Assembly (NCBI RefSeq): GCF_029633865.1
Contig: NC_079217.1
Coordinates: 52,824,479-52,888,478 of the forward strand
Length of the DNA stretch: 64,000 nucleotides
Origin: Lampris incognitus
Lineage: Eukaryota > Chordata > Actinopteri > Lampriformes > Lampridae
Reading direction: 5' to 3'
Shown here: piece after piece, positions 52,301-63,404 of the stretch
How positions within the stretch are numbered: position 1 is the first letter of the stretch
Layout: the number at the start of each line of letters is the position of its first letter
The notes under the pieces: generated by a model
What the model was told of the DNA's origin: nothing
What the model saw: the letters and a program-made list of their open reading frames with translations, nothing else
Databases searched by the model: none
Made by a program: the position numbers and the translations under genes

Positions 52301-55300
52301 CCACCTGATGGCAGCAATAGCAGCATCCTTCTCTTTGCCATGTTTACATGCGTGCATCAGAGAGCACCCTGCCATCCTACTGGTCAACGTCAAGGGACAC
52401 GTCATAGGAGATGTCACCCAGGGGTGGGCGGTCTTCTCCAGAAAGGGCCGGTGTGGGTGCAGGTCTTTGTTCCAACCAAGCAGTGACACACCTGTGTCTC
52501 CTAATCAAGTTCCTCAACAAAGACTCTACTGGTTGATTTGTGAGATCTGGTGTGTAACTGCTTGGTTGGAACAAAAACCCGCACCCACACCGGCCCTTTC
52601 TGGATAGGATTGCCCACCCCTGGACTAGACAGTAAAATACAAAAAGTTCTGACATGCTAGACGTTTCGTCAGGGGTGTCATGGGGCGTCCAAGGCATCAT
52701 CGCTGTTCTGCGATCATGTCACACCAAACGGGGCAAAGATGCCTGTTTGTCGTTCCCGCCGCTCGTAATCGGGCCCGATGCTGGAAATTTGTCAGCCACG
52801 ACAAAATTGTGTCAAAATCGGGCTGAGTTCATGTGGTCTGACCCCGGCATAATAGCTTGTGTTTGTATGCGCAAAATTAGTTATCTCATCCAATTTAGAA
52901 AAGTGGACATAAAACCTTCATATTTTATGTCCACAGTCATGATTTCTAACTCTGGCTAGCACTTTAGTGCCCTAAGAAGTATTTTTTTTTTAATATGAGC
53001 TGAGCTGCCAAGATTAAAAGCTTAGAGCTGTGAAACCACCACAAACCTAGAAGTACCTAACATACCCTCAGCTCATATCGAATGCATGTTAACACTGTTT
53101 CGCAGTAAAGTGTGCATTGCTGGCGTCTTTTAGCAGTTTCCGGATCCCCCGATGGCAAAACAGTTCCCTCTTCTGTCTCCCCCACCTTACTTGTTAATTG
53201 CCACCTTGTACAAAGCTAAAGAGAGCGGACCCCATGAGAATGATGAATAAATAAAATTGAAAATGTTTTGGCTTTAGGCTGCAGTAGATGTGTGGCTGGG
53301 TTTGGGGTAGGACCGGTGACACATAATGTGTGTCTCTGTTATCATGACATGTCATTTTCACGGTGTACCGGTCTTCCCCATGAAACCAAGTTTCTTAATG
53401 TCTGAATTAATCCAGAATTTCAAAACAGTTCAAACAGAAGACTAAGTAAGACTGCTTAGGTTCTGTCGTTCATGTCAGGACAAAAGTAAATGGGTGTAGT
53501 TTGTCGAAGTGGAACGCAGCTGTTCGTTTATTGATTATGATGTCAGATCTGTGAAGCCACCGGGATGCTGTCTTGGTGTTTTGTTGTAGTGGATGCAGAT
53601 AAATGGACGGACATCACCAGCAGCTGGTTCCCTGCTGGGTAAACATTTATGCCGAGCACATTATTTGTTTGCGTCCTGCTTATCAATGTGCTTAGTCTAC
53701 CATGTGCTGTTAATACTATTACATGACAACCATAAACGTGATAAATTATTTCTTCTAACGTTGCTGTCACCTGTGCATAGTTTTACCACTGCCTTTTTTT
53801 GAAATGTGGTCTTGCAGCCATATGCTGCACATCTTAGTCATAGTGACAAGCCGCCAGAAACCCCAAACACGATTAACTTTTTAAGGAATACCAAGATGGC
53901 GGCACAGTGGCTTCAACCGTATTGGGCAGTCTGTCATTACTTTATTAATCCCGAGTTTATTACAGATCAGGGAACACGAGCATGACAAGAACCAGGCCGG
54001 TGACACATCTTAACCTCAAATGTGATCTTGATGTGAAGAGTTTTTTTTTTCCAGTTTAGAAACACAGGCATGGCCTCCTGTTGGGCTTGGTCTGACTCAA
54101 GTTCACAGACATGCTTCCTTTTTGCTTGAGAGGCACCAGTGTATTTAGGAAGTGTTTCCAGCATGTTCCTGTCTGAGAATAGACTGGCGAGAATAGTGTT
54201 GGTACTTCACAGCAGCAGGAACAGTCTTGGGACCCCTGAGGGAGCGTTTTCTTCAGGCCTCCTTTCGAGTCTCTCGCTTCCTCACCGTTTCACTTCACAG
54301 ACTTTGAGTGGGCAGCGTCTGTCTGCCCGCAGCCAGCATGTAAATGAAACACTAACTGTGTGTGTGTGTGGGGGGGAGTGGGGTGGGGGGGGGTCAACTT
54401 ACATTTGTACAGGAAGAATATTGCCGGCAAACTGATAGTTTCTCCACTTTGTGTTCAGTAATTTGTGTGAAAGGATGATGCTTCAGATGATGCTAAGCTA
54501 ACCATTGACATTGTGCTAGAGGAACGCCCCATTAGATGCCCATGCTGGATACTTTAAACCCAGAGGTACACTTCCAGACTCGTGTCAATCCTGTGCTAAT
54601 TTTGATTTCATTCGCCGAAACGTCTTCGTCGTTCTCCTACAAAGGGGGATGTTTCTTTGACCTGTCAATTGAATTTTAATGTTGACAAAATGGATGCCTT
54701 TAATGCGCCAGCAAGATGAATGCCACCCCCTTCACCTCCCGCTGTCCATGCAGGAAACACCACATGCATATGAGCTTGTTTGCATGTGTGCAGTGATAGA
54801 GAAAGATACACACTGGGTCGTTTGAAATTGTTTTCCTTGAAGGAAGCTGTTTCTGTGTGTGGGTTTAGCACGTCTAAACATGTAGGGGTTCGGGCTTAGC
54901 CTGCTGGTTGTGGGGGTTACATGTGTGTGTGCGTGTGCAGAATTCCTCATAGGGAAAGTTGTGTGCGAGTGTGTTTGTCAGGGTTTATGCCCCACTTTGT
55001 CTACTTATTGATAGTGGGGTTGGGGCTGGCTAGTTCACACAGTGTTTAATCACAGAAATAACAGGTGATTTTTTTTAACAAGACGGTTTCCAAATGTGAC
55101 AACTCTAACATATAAATGTTACTTACATTGCTGCTTTATCCTTTCTGTGTTTCTGTAATCTACTTGTGGTCTGTGAGAGTTTGTTCGTTCTTGACAACTA
55201 CTGTTTATGACGGCGACATGCTGTTACTTATTCCACGGTGTCTGTCTGCTGCTTGTCACTCATTCTGCATATAACACATGCATATAACACATGCACATGC

Positions 55301-57839
55301 ACATACAGTGTGCATGTGCTCTTTTTAAGCTATGTTTTGGAGGACCAGTTTGAATATTTAACCAAAAGATTGAGGAGAATTTTGCAAAGGACATTTTGGA
55401 CTTCTTCAAGGGTCGGTTTTAGGGTAAGGATTTGGGTTTAGAGTTAAGGTCAGAATAAGGATAACATTCAAGTAAGTGCTAAATTGGGCATGTAGTGCTG
55501 ATAGTTTGAGTTAGAGTTAGGTGCTCGGGAGTGAATATAGGGAATGAGGGTCCTCACAAGTATTAAACCGACAAGTGTGTGTGTGTGTGTGTGTGTATGT
55601 GCAACATCCATCCCTTGTTTTTCTAACCCAATGGGGCCCAAATGTCCCCTTTAGGATAGAAAAACCAGAAACCACCTACCTTGTGGGGCCATTTTATGGG
55701 GCCCCACAAGGAAAAGGGTCTATTTTAGGGTTAGGACTTAGTTTAGGGTTAAGGTTATGATTAGGTTAGGGTAAGGGTTAAGGTTAGGCATGTAGTTACG
55801 CTGGTTAAGGTCAGGGTTAAGGGCTAGGGAATGAATGTAGTCAATGAGTGTGTGTGTGTGTGTGTGTGTTTCCCTCAACTGGCACTTGTGTTGCCTAGCA
55901 ATGGAAGGCGAGGAGATGGCACTCTAAACACACCTAGGACAGAGGAAGTCACTGAGGCAGCCTGTGCCTTCACCGCAGAGCTCTGTTTACAACACACACA
56001 CTGTGTACTTTGGACATATCCCATGAGGAAACTCCTTAGTCTCTCTGTCAATCTCTCTCTCTCGCGCTCTCTCTCTCTCACACACCCCTTTGTTTCTTGC
56101 CCCCCCCCCCATTCCTGTTTTAGCTTCGCGGCTTCTGAAACAATAGTATTTACCCCATCGACCTGCAGACAGTCCCCTCCGCTGCCAGCTACCATAAGCA
56201 GGAAAACACAACACAGATGCACCGCACTCTTTAACTCCCACCCAGACTGCTGGTGGTTTGTCTAATGGTGGGGCTGTTTTCACACTGTATTTTATTTTTT
56301 CTAATAATGTCTCATCAGTGTTGGGACTAAACTTAGAAATCGGTCCACGCTCCAGTCAGTCACCATTAAAACACACTTGCTGTGTAAAATAAGGGCTGAC
56401 TAATGCAGACTGCAGCACATTTTAGAGGCCGAAGCAACTGTTAGACTTCTGCCACCCGGGGCAGTCTTAAGGACATCTTAGCTTGACAACATCTCTGCTT
56501 AAACTTAACGATAGTCTTTTATTTTAGCCAGACTTCATAAACGTGTCTTCGTTAAGAAAGGGGGGGCGTCCGGGTAACTAGTGGTCTATTGCCTACCAAC
56601 ATGGAGATCGGCAGTTCGAATCCTCATGTTACCTCTGGCTTGGTCGGGCCTCCCTACAGACTTGATTGGCCGTGTCTGCGGGTGGGAAGCCAGATGTGGG
56701 TATGTGTCCCGGTTGCTGCACTAGCGCCTCCTGTGGTCGGTCGGTGCACCTGTTCGTGAAAAAGTTAGTACCGCCAGACTGCATTTGTCAGAGTGGATGA
56801 CTGTGCACAAACTTGTAAGACTGGAAAAACAACTGAGTAGTCAGGGCAAAATAAAGTGCTGTCGTGGATCTCTATTTTTAAACCACCATACGTTCTGAAA
56901 GTGCACATAGACAATGTCCACATACATTCAGATGTCGGTGTTTTGCATGGGCAACAAAATTTGTCCACACGTAGAGACAGACACAATCCAGTTTGTGTAC
57001 ACATACACACACGCACACAACCCTACAGTTTTCTTGGGGGGGTGTAAATTCTTGTCCCTTTAACAAATATGAAGCTGAGTCGTTTGTATCGTTGAGCTGT
57101 GGTTGCGTGACTTGTGTTGTAATTACTCACTGGAAGGGGATTGTAAATGCAGTTCTTCAATCAAAAACAGGATTGAGATCATCCTCGTGTAACGACCACA
57201 GATGACTGGACTCGCTAGCCCTTGGCTAACGGGTCGGACCCTTTAGTTGACTGGTTAGCGCAGTCGCCCATGATGTGGGCGACCCGGGTTCGCGTCCTGG
57301 CTGCGGCGGTTCTCGGCAGCCCCCCCCCGAATTCACTACATTGGTGTACCCCCGAATTCGCTCCATTGGTGTACAATGTACATCAATTGGTGTCCAATGT
57401 AACGAATTCGGGGGGGCAGCCAGGAACCGCCACAGCCGGGACGCGAACCCGGGTCACCCACATCACAGGCAGCTGTGCTAACCAGTCAACTAAAGTGTCG
57501 GACCCTTTAGTCGACTGCGGGTGACCTCATTAACCAGTTGACTAAAGGGTCCGACCCGTTAGCAAAGGGCTAGCGAGTCTATTCACCCGTGGTCGGTACA
57601 CTCGCAGCAGAAACCAAGTTGTGTGCTACATTAATGAGGCATTGTGGATCGAGCGAGACAGATTTCCTGTAGCTGCTACCTTAGTGCAGTGATGCGGGGG
57701 GGGGGGTGTTTTGCTGTAGCATCACTTGACTCGTACACACTGTCTCCTCTGCTCAGACATGCTGATACAAGGCTGAAGTCTGCTTACTTTGTGACAGACA
57801 GCAACAGGTTGAAGCTCCTCACAGCGGCTGAAGCCCTCT

Positions 57840-57894
<55 letters not shown>

Positions 57895-57997
57895 TCTCAG
57901 ATCGAAAATGTAATGTGTAGCTGGAAGAAGAATTAACCATGAAGGAACTGATTCTTTTGCCTCTCTGTTCTCATCTACTTAATTCTTTGTTTCTGTC

Positions 57998-58034
<37 letters not shown>

Positions 58035-58394
58035 GTCTCTTGTCTCTAGGTTTCAGAAGCATGTACATACATACAGAATTCTCCCAGATGATGAGGGATT
58101 TCTGGCGGTCCAGGTACAGAGAAGATACTCGCACACAAATAAGTTTATGTGTCTGTCCATATTTAACCTTTGGGATCATATCAAGATGTGCGTGTGTGTG
58201 TGTATGTGTGTGTGTGTGTATAAATAGTAGAGTAAAAACTTTTTGCTTCAGTAGCAGTTGGCTGGCTGTGATGCTTGTATTGGCTCTGGGTTCATTTTCT
58301 GTTTCTATCCGTTTGTCTGTCTGTCTGTCTGTGTTTCTCTGTGTGTGCGCATGTGTCTGTGTGTCTGTCTGTCTGTGTGTGTCTATGTGTATCT

Positions 58395-58425
<31 letters not shown>

Positions 58426-58456
58426 CGCATGTGTGTGTCTGTCTATATATCTGTCA

Positions 58457-58499
<43 letters not shown>

Positions 58500-59116
58500 T
58501 GTCCGTCCTAGACAGACACACAGCAGTCTCTTTGTGTTATGTGCCCAACAGCTGTGAAGCTGCCCCCCACCTCTTGCCACACACACACATTCATGAACAC
58601 ACACCCCCCCTTTTTGCCACATCAGACATCTGTCTCACCAGCTTATGATATTATTGGGATACAACCAGATCCTTTTATCCAACAGTTTTAACATTGAATG
58701 CCTCAGAATATTCCAGCATCTATGACTCCAAATTTGTGCTTTTTTTTTCTTCTTTTTTTTTTTTGTTTGACAAGTTTATGTCTTGTGTTTAGATTGCCAT
58801 GAAAATTTGCCTATTGAACATTCTGTGTACACAAATTAGACCACTGGGGATTTACAGACTATAAAACTATAAATTACATATTTTGGGGTGTTTCCTTGAT
58901 ATTTCCATGCCTTTCCTGCCATCTAGAAAATAAACTCTACCCCCCCCCACCCCCCCACAGACATCTCAGGGAGTACAACCCAAGCGGTTTAAGACTCTAC
59001 CAGAGTTGGTGTTGCTGTACCTGCAACCAAACCAAGGACTTGTCACAACGCTGCTTTACCCCGTAGACCGAGAGGAAACCGCTGTCAACGATGACAGGGA
59101 TTATTCAGGTCTATTC

Positions 59117-59180
<64 letters not shown>

Positions 59181-59349
59181 CTCACTCGCTAACATAAACG
59201 GCTGGCCCGCCGTCCCGTGACCAGCCCCCACATGTTGATTATTTATTTACTTTCCTCTGTTTGACAGATGGGGAGGATGAGAAACCACCCCTCCCCCCTC
59301 GCTCCGCCTCCACCTCGACTCCTCCAGGGCCTGACACGCCCACAGACAG
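49361..59349 (+). CDS. inppl1: SHIP2 inositol polyphosphate 5-phosphatase, 5' part only (exons 1-4)
   Basis: Exons are 49361-49569, 58050-58113, 58961-59108 and 59268-59349; phases agree at every join. The gene runs off the right edge. Exon 1 codes a glycine-rich start, then [20 protein letters not shown] and [20 protein letters not shown]; the Arg of FLVRDSE is the phosphotyrosine-binding residue of the SH2 domain. Exon 2 gives [20 protein letters not shown], exon 3 [20 protein letters not shown] then [15 protein letters not shown], closing the SH2 domain. Exon 4 gives [20 protein letters not shown], the start of the proline-rich linker as in human INPPL1. The full protein removes the 5-phosphate of PIP3 at the membrane and dampens insulin/PI3K signalling; the phosphatase, proline-rich and SAM parts lie outside the window. 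The poly-Gly start is longer than in human. Intron 1 is 8.5 kb. SHIP1 (INPP5D) is less likely because of the near-identity of exon 1 to INPPL1 and the gene order. Confidence 0.93.
50400..50507 (-). mobile_element. tRNA-like short element, GTGTAA-ended family (copy C)
   Basis: On the minus strand: GTGTAAACTACTAATAAGAC, then CCATTAGCCGAGCGGTTAGT (A-box-like), a B-box-like GTATCGAATCCC, and the end AACCGGTTACAC. It is nearly collinear with copy A at 26059, but the GGGTCNGACCC part of the head is shortened. Ends are inverted GTGTAA/TTACAC. Confidence 0.55.
50510..51849. other. inppl1 intron 1, part without recognised element
   Basis: Mostly AT-rich, with GT-rich patches at about 50715-50750 and 50820-50840. 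No exon seen. Confidence 0.4.
51852..52849. mobile_element. PIF/Harbinger-type element, probably non-autonomous
   Basis: Left end TGCCGGGATCAGACTACATG and right end CATGTGGTCTGACCCCGGCA are inverted repeats. TAA directly flanks both (51849-51851 and 52850-52852), the 3-bp target preferred by PIF/Harbinger. Inside, a short frame (52061-52171, [20 protein letters not shown]) is not recognised, and a second, palindromic element lies at 52419-52622. No DDE nuclease was seen. Confidence 0.8.
52419..52622. mobile_element. palindromic hAT-like MITE nested in the Harbinger element
   Basis: Arms CCAGAAAGGGCCGGTGTGGG and CCCACACCGGCCCTTTCTGG-like are inverted copies, and the ends are CAGGGGTGGGC and GCCCACCCCTG. 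Same family as 2920-3121. No good 8-bp target duplication remains. Confidence 0.75.
52853..55423. other. inppl1 intron 1, part without recognised element
   Basis: No exon or classified repeat seen. A G-rich run lies at about 54370-54395 and a T run at about 52983. Confidence 0.4.
55424..55825. repeat. two copies of a GGGTTAAGG-rich dispersed repeat
   Basis: Stretches at about 55424-55560 and 55731-55825 are built of GGGTTAGG/GGTTAAGG-like words, each followed by a GT run. The second follows GGGGCCATTTTATGGGGCCC. This is a common fish interspersed repeat and not a telomere. Confidence 0.6.
56563..56757 (+). mobile_element. tRNA-derived SINE (copy 3), 3'-truncated
   Basis: Has the head with GCAGTTCGAATCCTCATG and GATTGGCCGTGTCTGCGGGT, and stops after the TGCACTAGCGCCTCCTGTGG block. 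Same family as 11316-11746. Confidence 0.75.
57187..57601. mobile_element. inverted-repeat element carrying two tRNA-like cassettes (copy D)
   Basis: Inverted ends of about 70 bp: left GTGTAACGACCACAGATGAC... and right (read in reverse) GTGTACCGACCACGGGTGAA..., both running into GACTCGCTAGCCCTT and CTAACGGGTCGGACCCTTTA. The left arm then shows a D-arm (57249-57265, GACT/AGTC stem), an anticodon-like arm (57266-57280, GCCCATGATGTGGGC) and a T-arm (57284-57300, CCGGG, loop TTCGCGT, CCTGG). The right arm carries an inverted copy with a perfect T-arm (57436-57452) plus a repeated head. The centre holds CCCCGAATTC and TGTACAATGTACA. No acceptor stem pairs, so these are not working tRNA genes. No clear target duplication. 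Lies in inppl1 intron 1. Confidence 0.65.
57842..57894. repeat. (CA)n microsatellite
   Basis: CA run of about 50 bp, 155 bp before inppl1 exon 2. Confidence 0.95.
57996..58032. repeat. (TGTC)n/(CTGT)n tract before inppl1 exon 2
   Basis: Tetranucleotide run immediately upstream of the exon 2 acceptor at 58048-58049. It forms part of the pyrimidine-rich acceptor context. Confidence 0.9.
58190..58500. repeat. GT/GTCT microsatellite cluster in inppl1 intron 2
   Basis: GT runs at 58190-58219 and 58400-58498 with TCTG/TGTC repeats between them. The long open frames seen here are repeat artefacts. Confidence 0.9.
59119..59176. repeat. (CA)n microsatellite after inppl1 exon 3
   Basis: CA run of about 57 bp starting 11 bp after the exon 3 end, within intron 3 (159 bp in all). 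Confidence 0.95.
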
Positions 59350-59604
59350 GTAAAATATTGGACATGAGTTGTATTTTGATAGTGCAGACATCAGCGTTAC
59401 ATAATGTTAGCTTGCGGCTCACGCAAGCAAGCATCAGAGAGTAGTGTGTAGATAAACTATTAAATGAATGAGTAATGAAGTTATTAAATAGTGAAATATA
59501 GGGGTCGACCAAACTAGTCAGTAAAGCTGCAGTCCTCCTTAAGTGTCAGCCATTGTTGTCCTTTAGGAATTAACACTTGCGGTCGTCCTGGACGACTGGA
59601 ATTT

Positions 59605-60060
59605 ATTTATTTTATTTATTTATTTTGAGAAAATTTCCCCCCTTTTTCTCCCCAATTGTATTTGGCCAATTACCCCACTCTTCCAAGTCATCCTGGTCGC
59701 TGCTTCACCCCCTCTGCCGATCCGGGGAGGGCTGCAGACTACCACATGACTCCTCCGATACATGTGGAGTCACCAGCCGCTACTTTTCACCTGACAGTAC
59801 GAAGTTTCACCAGGGGGACATAGCACGTGGGAGGATCACGCTATTCCCCCCCAGTTCCCCCTCACCCCAGAAAAGGCGCCCCGACCGACCAGAGGAGGCG
59901 CTAGTGCAGCGACCAGGACTCATACCCACATCTGGCTTCCCACCCGCAGACACGGCCAATTGTGTCTGTAGGGATGCCCAACCAAGCCGGAGGTAACACG
60001 CAGATTCGAACCGACAATCGCTGTGTTGGTAGGCAGCAGAATCGACCACTACGCTACCCA
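59605..60060 (-). mobile_element. tRNA-derived SINE (copy 4) with 14-bp target duplication
   Basis: Inverted copy of the 11316 family: the B box appears as ATTCGAACCGACAATC and the body as CTCCTCCGATACATGTGGAG-like sequence. Direct repeats GACGACTGGAATTT at 59591-59604 and 60061-60074 bound it exactly. It lies in inppl1 intron 4. Confidence 0.85.
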
Positions 60061-60369
60061 GACGACTGGAATTTCTATGGGGCAGCTAAGATTAAACACT
60101 TTAGGCATCTGGACAACTAGAAACAAGCTGACACATAGTAGCGTTAGTAAAATTAGATTAAGTACCAGTTCTGCACGTTATTTAAGGATTCTTGATTAAC
60201 GTTTCATTTGGAAGATAGAACTTAAAAGAAGAACTGTAGCCACTACCGCATTTATGCTCCGCTTTTACTGTTACGTTTTTGACTGTTATCAATCGTAGTG
60301 TTTCAACTTCCTGGTTTTTGATGGCTCATGGTTCAAGTCACTTCCCCAAGCTTTGATTACCAGTTAAAC

Positions 60370-60697
60370 CCAGGTGTCCCCAATTACTTTTCATAGCGGG
60401 CCACTTTTAGGGCCACTTTTAAAACCACGGGCCACTCAACCTCCAGCAGCATGTTGTTCGTTAGTTTGTTTTGGTGTCGATACGTTGCAGGTATTATAAT
60501 TTAAACAGAGATTTTTCATCTATTTTTTGATATATTACTTGTCTTACTTTTACTAAGAAATTTATTTATTTATTTATTTATTTTTGGTAGGGAAATAAAA
60601 TTCTTTCTTCTGGCATTTCTCCAAAAATTCTCGCGGACCATAAATCAACCCGTCACGGGCCGGACGTGGCCCGCGGGCCGCCTATTAGGGACCGCTG
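60370..60697. mobile_element. hAT-type MITE with perfect 8-bp duplication
   Basis: Left end CCAGGTGTCCCCAATTAC and right end TATTAGGGACCGCTG are weak inverted repeats, with GCGGGCC words near both. AGTTAAAC flanks it at 60362-60369 and 60698-60705 without mismatch, which fixes the borders. The interior lacks a transposase. Confidence 0.8.
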
Positions 60698-60705
60698 AGT
60701 TAAAC

Positions 60706-61404
60706 AAACAAATTACAAAATGTGTGGGGAACAAATCGGCCAATCCTCGCCAAAATTATGTAACTGTTCTCAAAAAAAAACATTCCGCTTTTCTTACAAA
60801 ATGTGAAGGATCGCGTTTGAGTTCAACTTGTGAAAGCAACTTTGCGATCTGCGCTGTTTCTGAATTGAGATGGTTTCTGAAAACGTCACGTCTTGTGTGC
60901 TAGTCATTCAGCTGATCATTTGGCAAGAGTCATTCAGCTGGAGTTTGTGGTTGTACCCTTCTTGTCATATATATATATTGACCTTTTACTTTGTTGCTTG
61001 ATTCCATTACAAAACACATGGGCAACACAAAGATTATTCAAAAACACTGTTTTTTACTCTTCATGAAAGAATGAAGCCCTCTCTGTGGTGGTTTGACTCA
61101 GTTTTATGTGGAACGACCTCAACTCTTGAGGGACTACTTCAAAATGAGCTCTTGTCTGCCCTATGTACAACTAGAAATGTTCCTTAAAATTGACCCCAGT
61201 CCTTGCTCAGAAGCACATTTTCCACTCATGAGTACTGTCAGCACTGACAATCAAACCAGCTGCCCCTTGACTGCCAAGTTGGCCTATCTAACCCTCTAAC
61301 CAACTGTCATAGAGGCCAGTACTGCAAATGTGCACACAAAAAAACCAAGACATGCATCAATCTACAGTTAAAAGAAGCCATCGCTATTTTCAAAATTATA
61401 TCTA
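60706..61404. other. inppl1 intron 4 stretch without recognised element
   Basis: AT-rich sequence; no exon seen. Confidence 0.4.
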
Positions 61405-62985
61405 TATACACTCAGTAACCAGAAAAATAGACACCCTGGCTCTGCAGAAGAAATGGGCCCTCCCTGTCCATTTGCATGTATGTCACTACATAAACACATG
61501 CATGGAACAGCAACTCCACTCTCACACATGCTTTGCATGTGAATGGATCACTGAGAATGGGCTTAAAGTCTGATGTAACGGACTTTGAAAAAGGCATTAT
61601 TGTGCACGGACAGGTGAGTGTGTTTGATCATTGCCAAGACCATATAGCTGCTGAGCTTTTTGAAGACGGCAGTCTCGGAGGTTTACCATGAATGGACCAG
61701 AAGGCAAGACACCTTATCAAATGTTTGCTATGTGGGAGGTGGCCAGTGGTGGATGAATGTAGAAGAGTGTCGGGTGGCTCGAGCCATAACAAGTAATCAC
61801 CAGTCCACATTACAATAGTGAATGTCACAAAATACTTGCGAGGTACAACGGCCACAATTGGAACACAATGCGTCACGCTCTTGCCGGTATGGGGTATAAC
61901 GGCAGACGACCATGCGAGGTACCTCTTCTGTCCGTAGCAAACCGTCGAAGGCATTTGTAGAGGGCTAAGAAAAATAAACACTGGACTGCCGGTGACTGGT
62001 AAAAGGTTGTCTGGTCAGGTGAATTCCACTTCCAACTGCACCACCATGATGGTAGAGTCGGGGTGTGGCATAAACAACATGAGGTGATGAACCCATTGTA
62101 TATGTGTACAACTGAACTGGCCAGTGGAGCAGATGTAATGGTTTTGGGAGGCATTCAGATGGCATACACTGGGTCCATTAATACCTGTAGACTAATGTCT
62201 TGATGCCAGAGCATACCTTAAATGAAGACTGCTGTCAAAAACAACAAAAGGCTTAGTAACTAGAGTGTGCTATAACCACAACGGTGATTTACTTGACCAA
62301 ACTTACTCCAAGTACACAGACTAAATCGTTCTGTTAGCACTGCCGAAGGATAACGTCAGATAATGTCAGTATTCGGGGAATAAATAATTAAGAGACTGCA
62401 GGAAAGAGATGGTGTGCGGTTATATTAGAAGCATTACAGCTATAGCAGCTCATAAAGACAGTTGCGTCCTCCTGCGATGCTTGCTGGTACATGGTGAAAC
62501 TGCAGGACTCCCTCTCTGAACAGGAAGCCACCGTTTGCTCTGTAAATGAGCTACACCAAAGCAGTTCAGGTTTTTTGATAGACAAGACAGACCATCGGTC
62601 GTTATGAGCAATGGAATTTTCCTTTAACATTGTAGCAGACTAGTTTCATCACTTCTTGCCCATCATGTGCACCCAGGGGGGGATGGGTCCTTCGAACCAG
62701 GTAATGGCTTCCCTGTCAAAGTGAAACCATCATCCAGGAGTGGTTTGAGGAACATTCAAGTGAAATTATGTTAATAACCTGGCCGCCAAAATCCCCCGAT
62801 ATCAGTCCCATTGAACACCTTTGGGATGAACTCAAACCCAGCGTCTGTTGAAGGGAGCATCAACCCATCAACCTTGGGCAGTGAGGCGAGCACCAGTATG
62901 CCACAGGACCATTGTTGAGTCACTGCCATAACATGTGGCAGCTGTTATCAGGGCCAAGGGTGGTCCAACGTGGTACTTATCAGGG
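61405..62985 (+). mobile_element. Tc1-like transposon, broken
   Basis: Left end TATACACTCAGTAACCAG. The plus strand then carries transposase remnants: TDFEKGIIVHGQ (about 61576), HHHDGRVGVWHKQHEVMNP (about 62040-62098), a weakly matching VMVLGGIQMAYTGS block (about 62135-62175), and near the end WPPKSPDISPIEHLWDELK (about 62781-62835), which holds the conserved end of the Tc1 DDE catalytic core. About 400 bp of foreign AT-rich sequence (about 62230-62645) separates the last two. The right inverted end is cut off by the next SINE. Many frame breaks. Confidence 0.85.
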
Positions 62986-63404
62986 TCATAGCGGTCTATT
63001 CCGTTGCCTATCTGCATGGGGATCGGCGGTTGGAATCCCCGCGTTACCTCCAGCTTGTTCGGGCGTCCCTACAGACACAATTGGCTGTGTCTGCAGGTGG
63101 GAAACTGGATGTGGGCATGTGTCCTGGTCGCTGCACTAGTGCCTCCTCTGGTTGGTCAGGGAGCCTGTTCAGGGGGGAGGGGGAACTGGGTGGAATAGTG
63201 TGATCCTCCCACAGGCTATGTCCCCCTGGTGAAGCTGGTGACTCCACATGTGTTGGAGGAGGCATGTGGTAGTCTGCAGTCCTCCCCAGATCAGCAGAGG
63301 GGGTGAAGTAGTGACCAGGATGGCTCGGAAGAGTGGGGTAATTGGCCGGGTACAATTGGGGAGAAAAATGGGGGAAAATCCAAAAAAAGAAAAGAAAAGA
63401 AATA
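62986..63404 (+). mobile_element. tRNA-derived SINE (copy 5)
   Basis: Same family as 11316-11746: CGGTCTATTCCGTTGCCTAT at the head, GGTTGGAATCCCCGCG as a decayed B box, GGTAATTGGCCGGGTACAAT near the 3' end and an AAAAGAAAAGAAAAG tail. It joins the truncated Tc1 right end, so it probably landed in it. Confidence 0.8.

Noticed and set aside
55731-55825. TTAGGG-like words suggesting an internal telomere
   Set aside because: The words are irregular (GGTTAAGG, GGGTTAGGA) and belong to a dispersed fish repeat with a GT run; no tandem TTAGGG array.
57228-57300. Possible functional tRNA gene
   Set aside because: D-, anticodon- and T-arms are visible but no acceptor stem pairs, and it lies within inverted transposon-like ends.
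58040-58648. 202-codon frame on plus and a 180-codon frame on minus
   Set aside because: Both are GT/CA repeat translations; only 58050-58113 is a real exon (inppl1).
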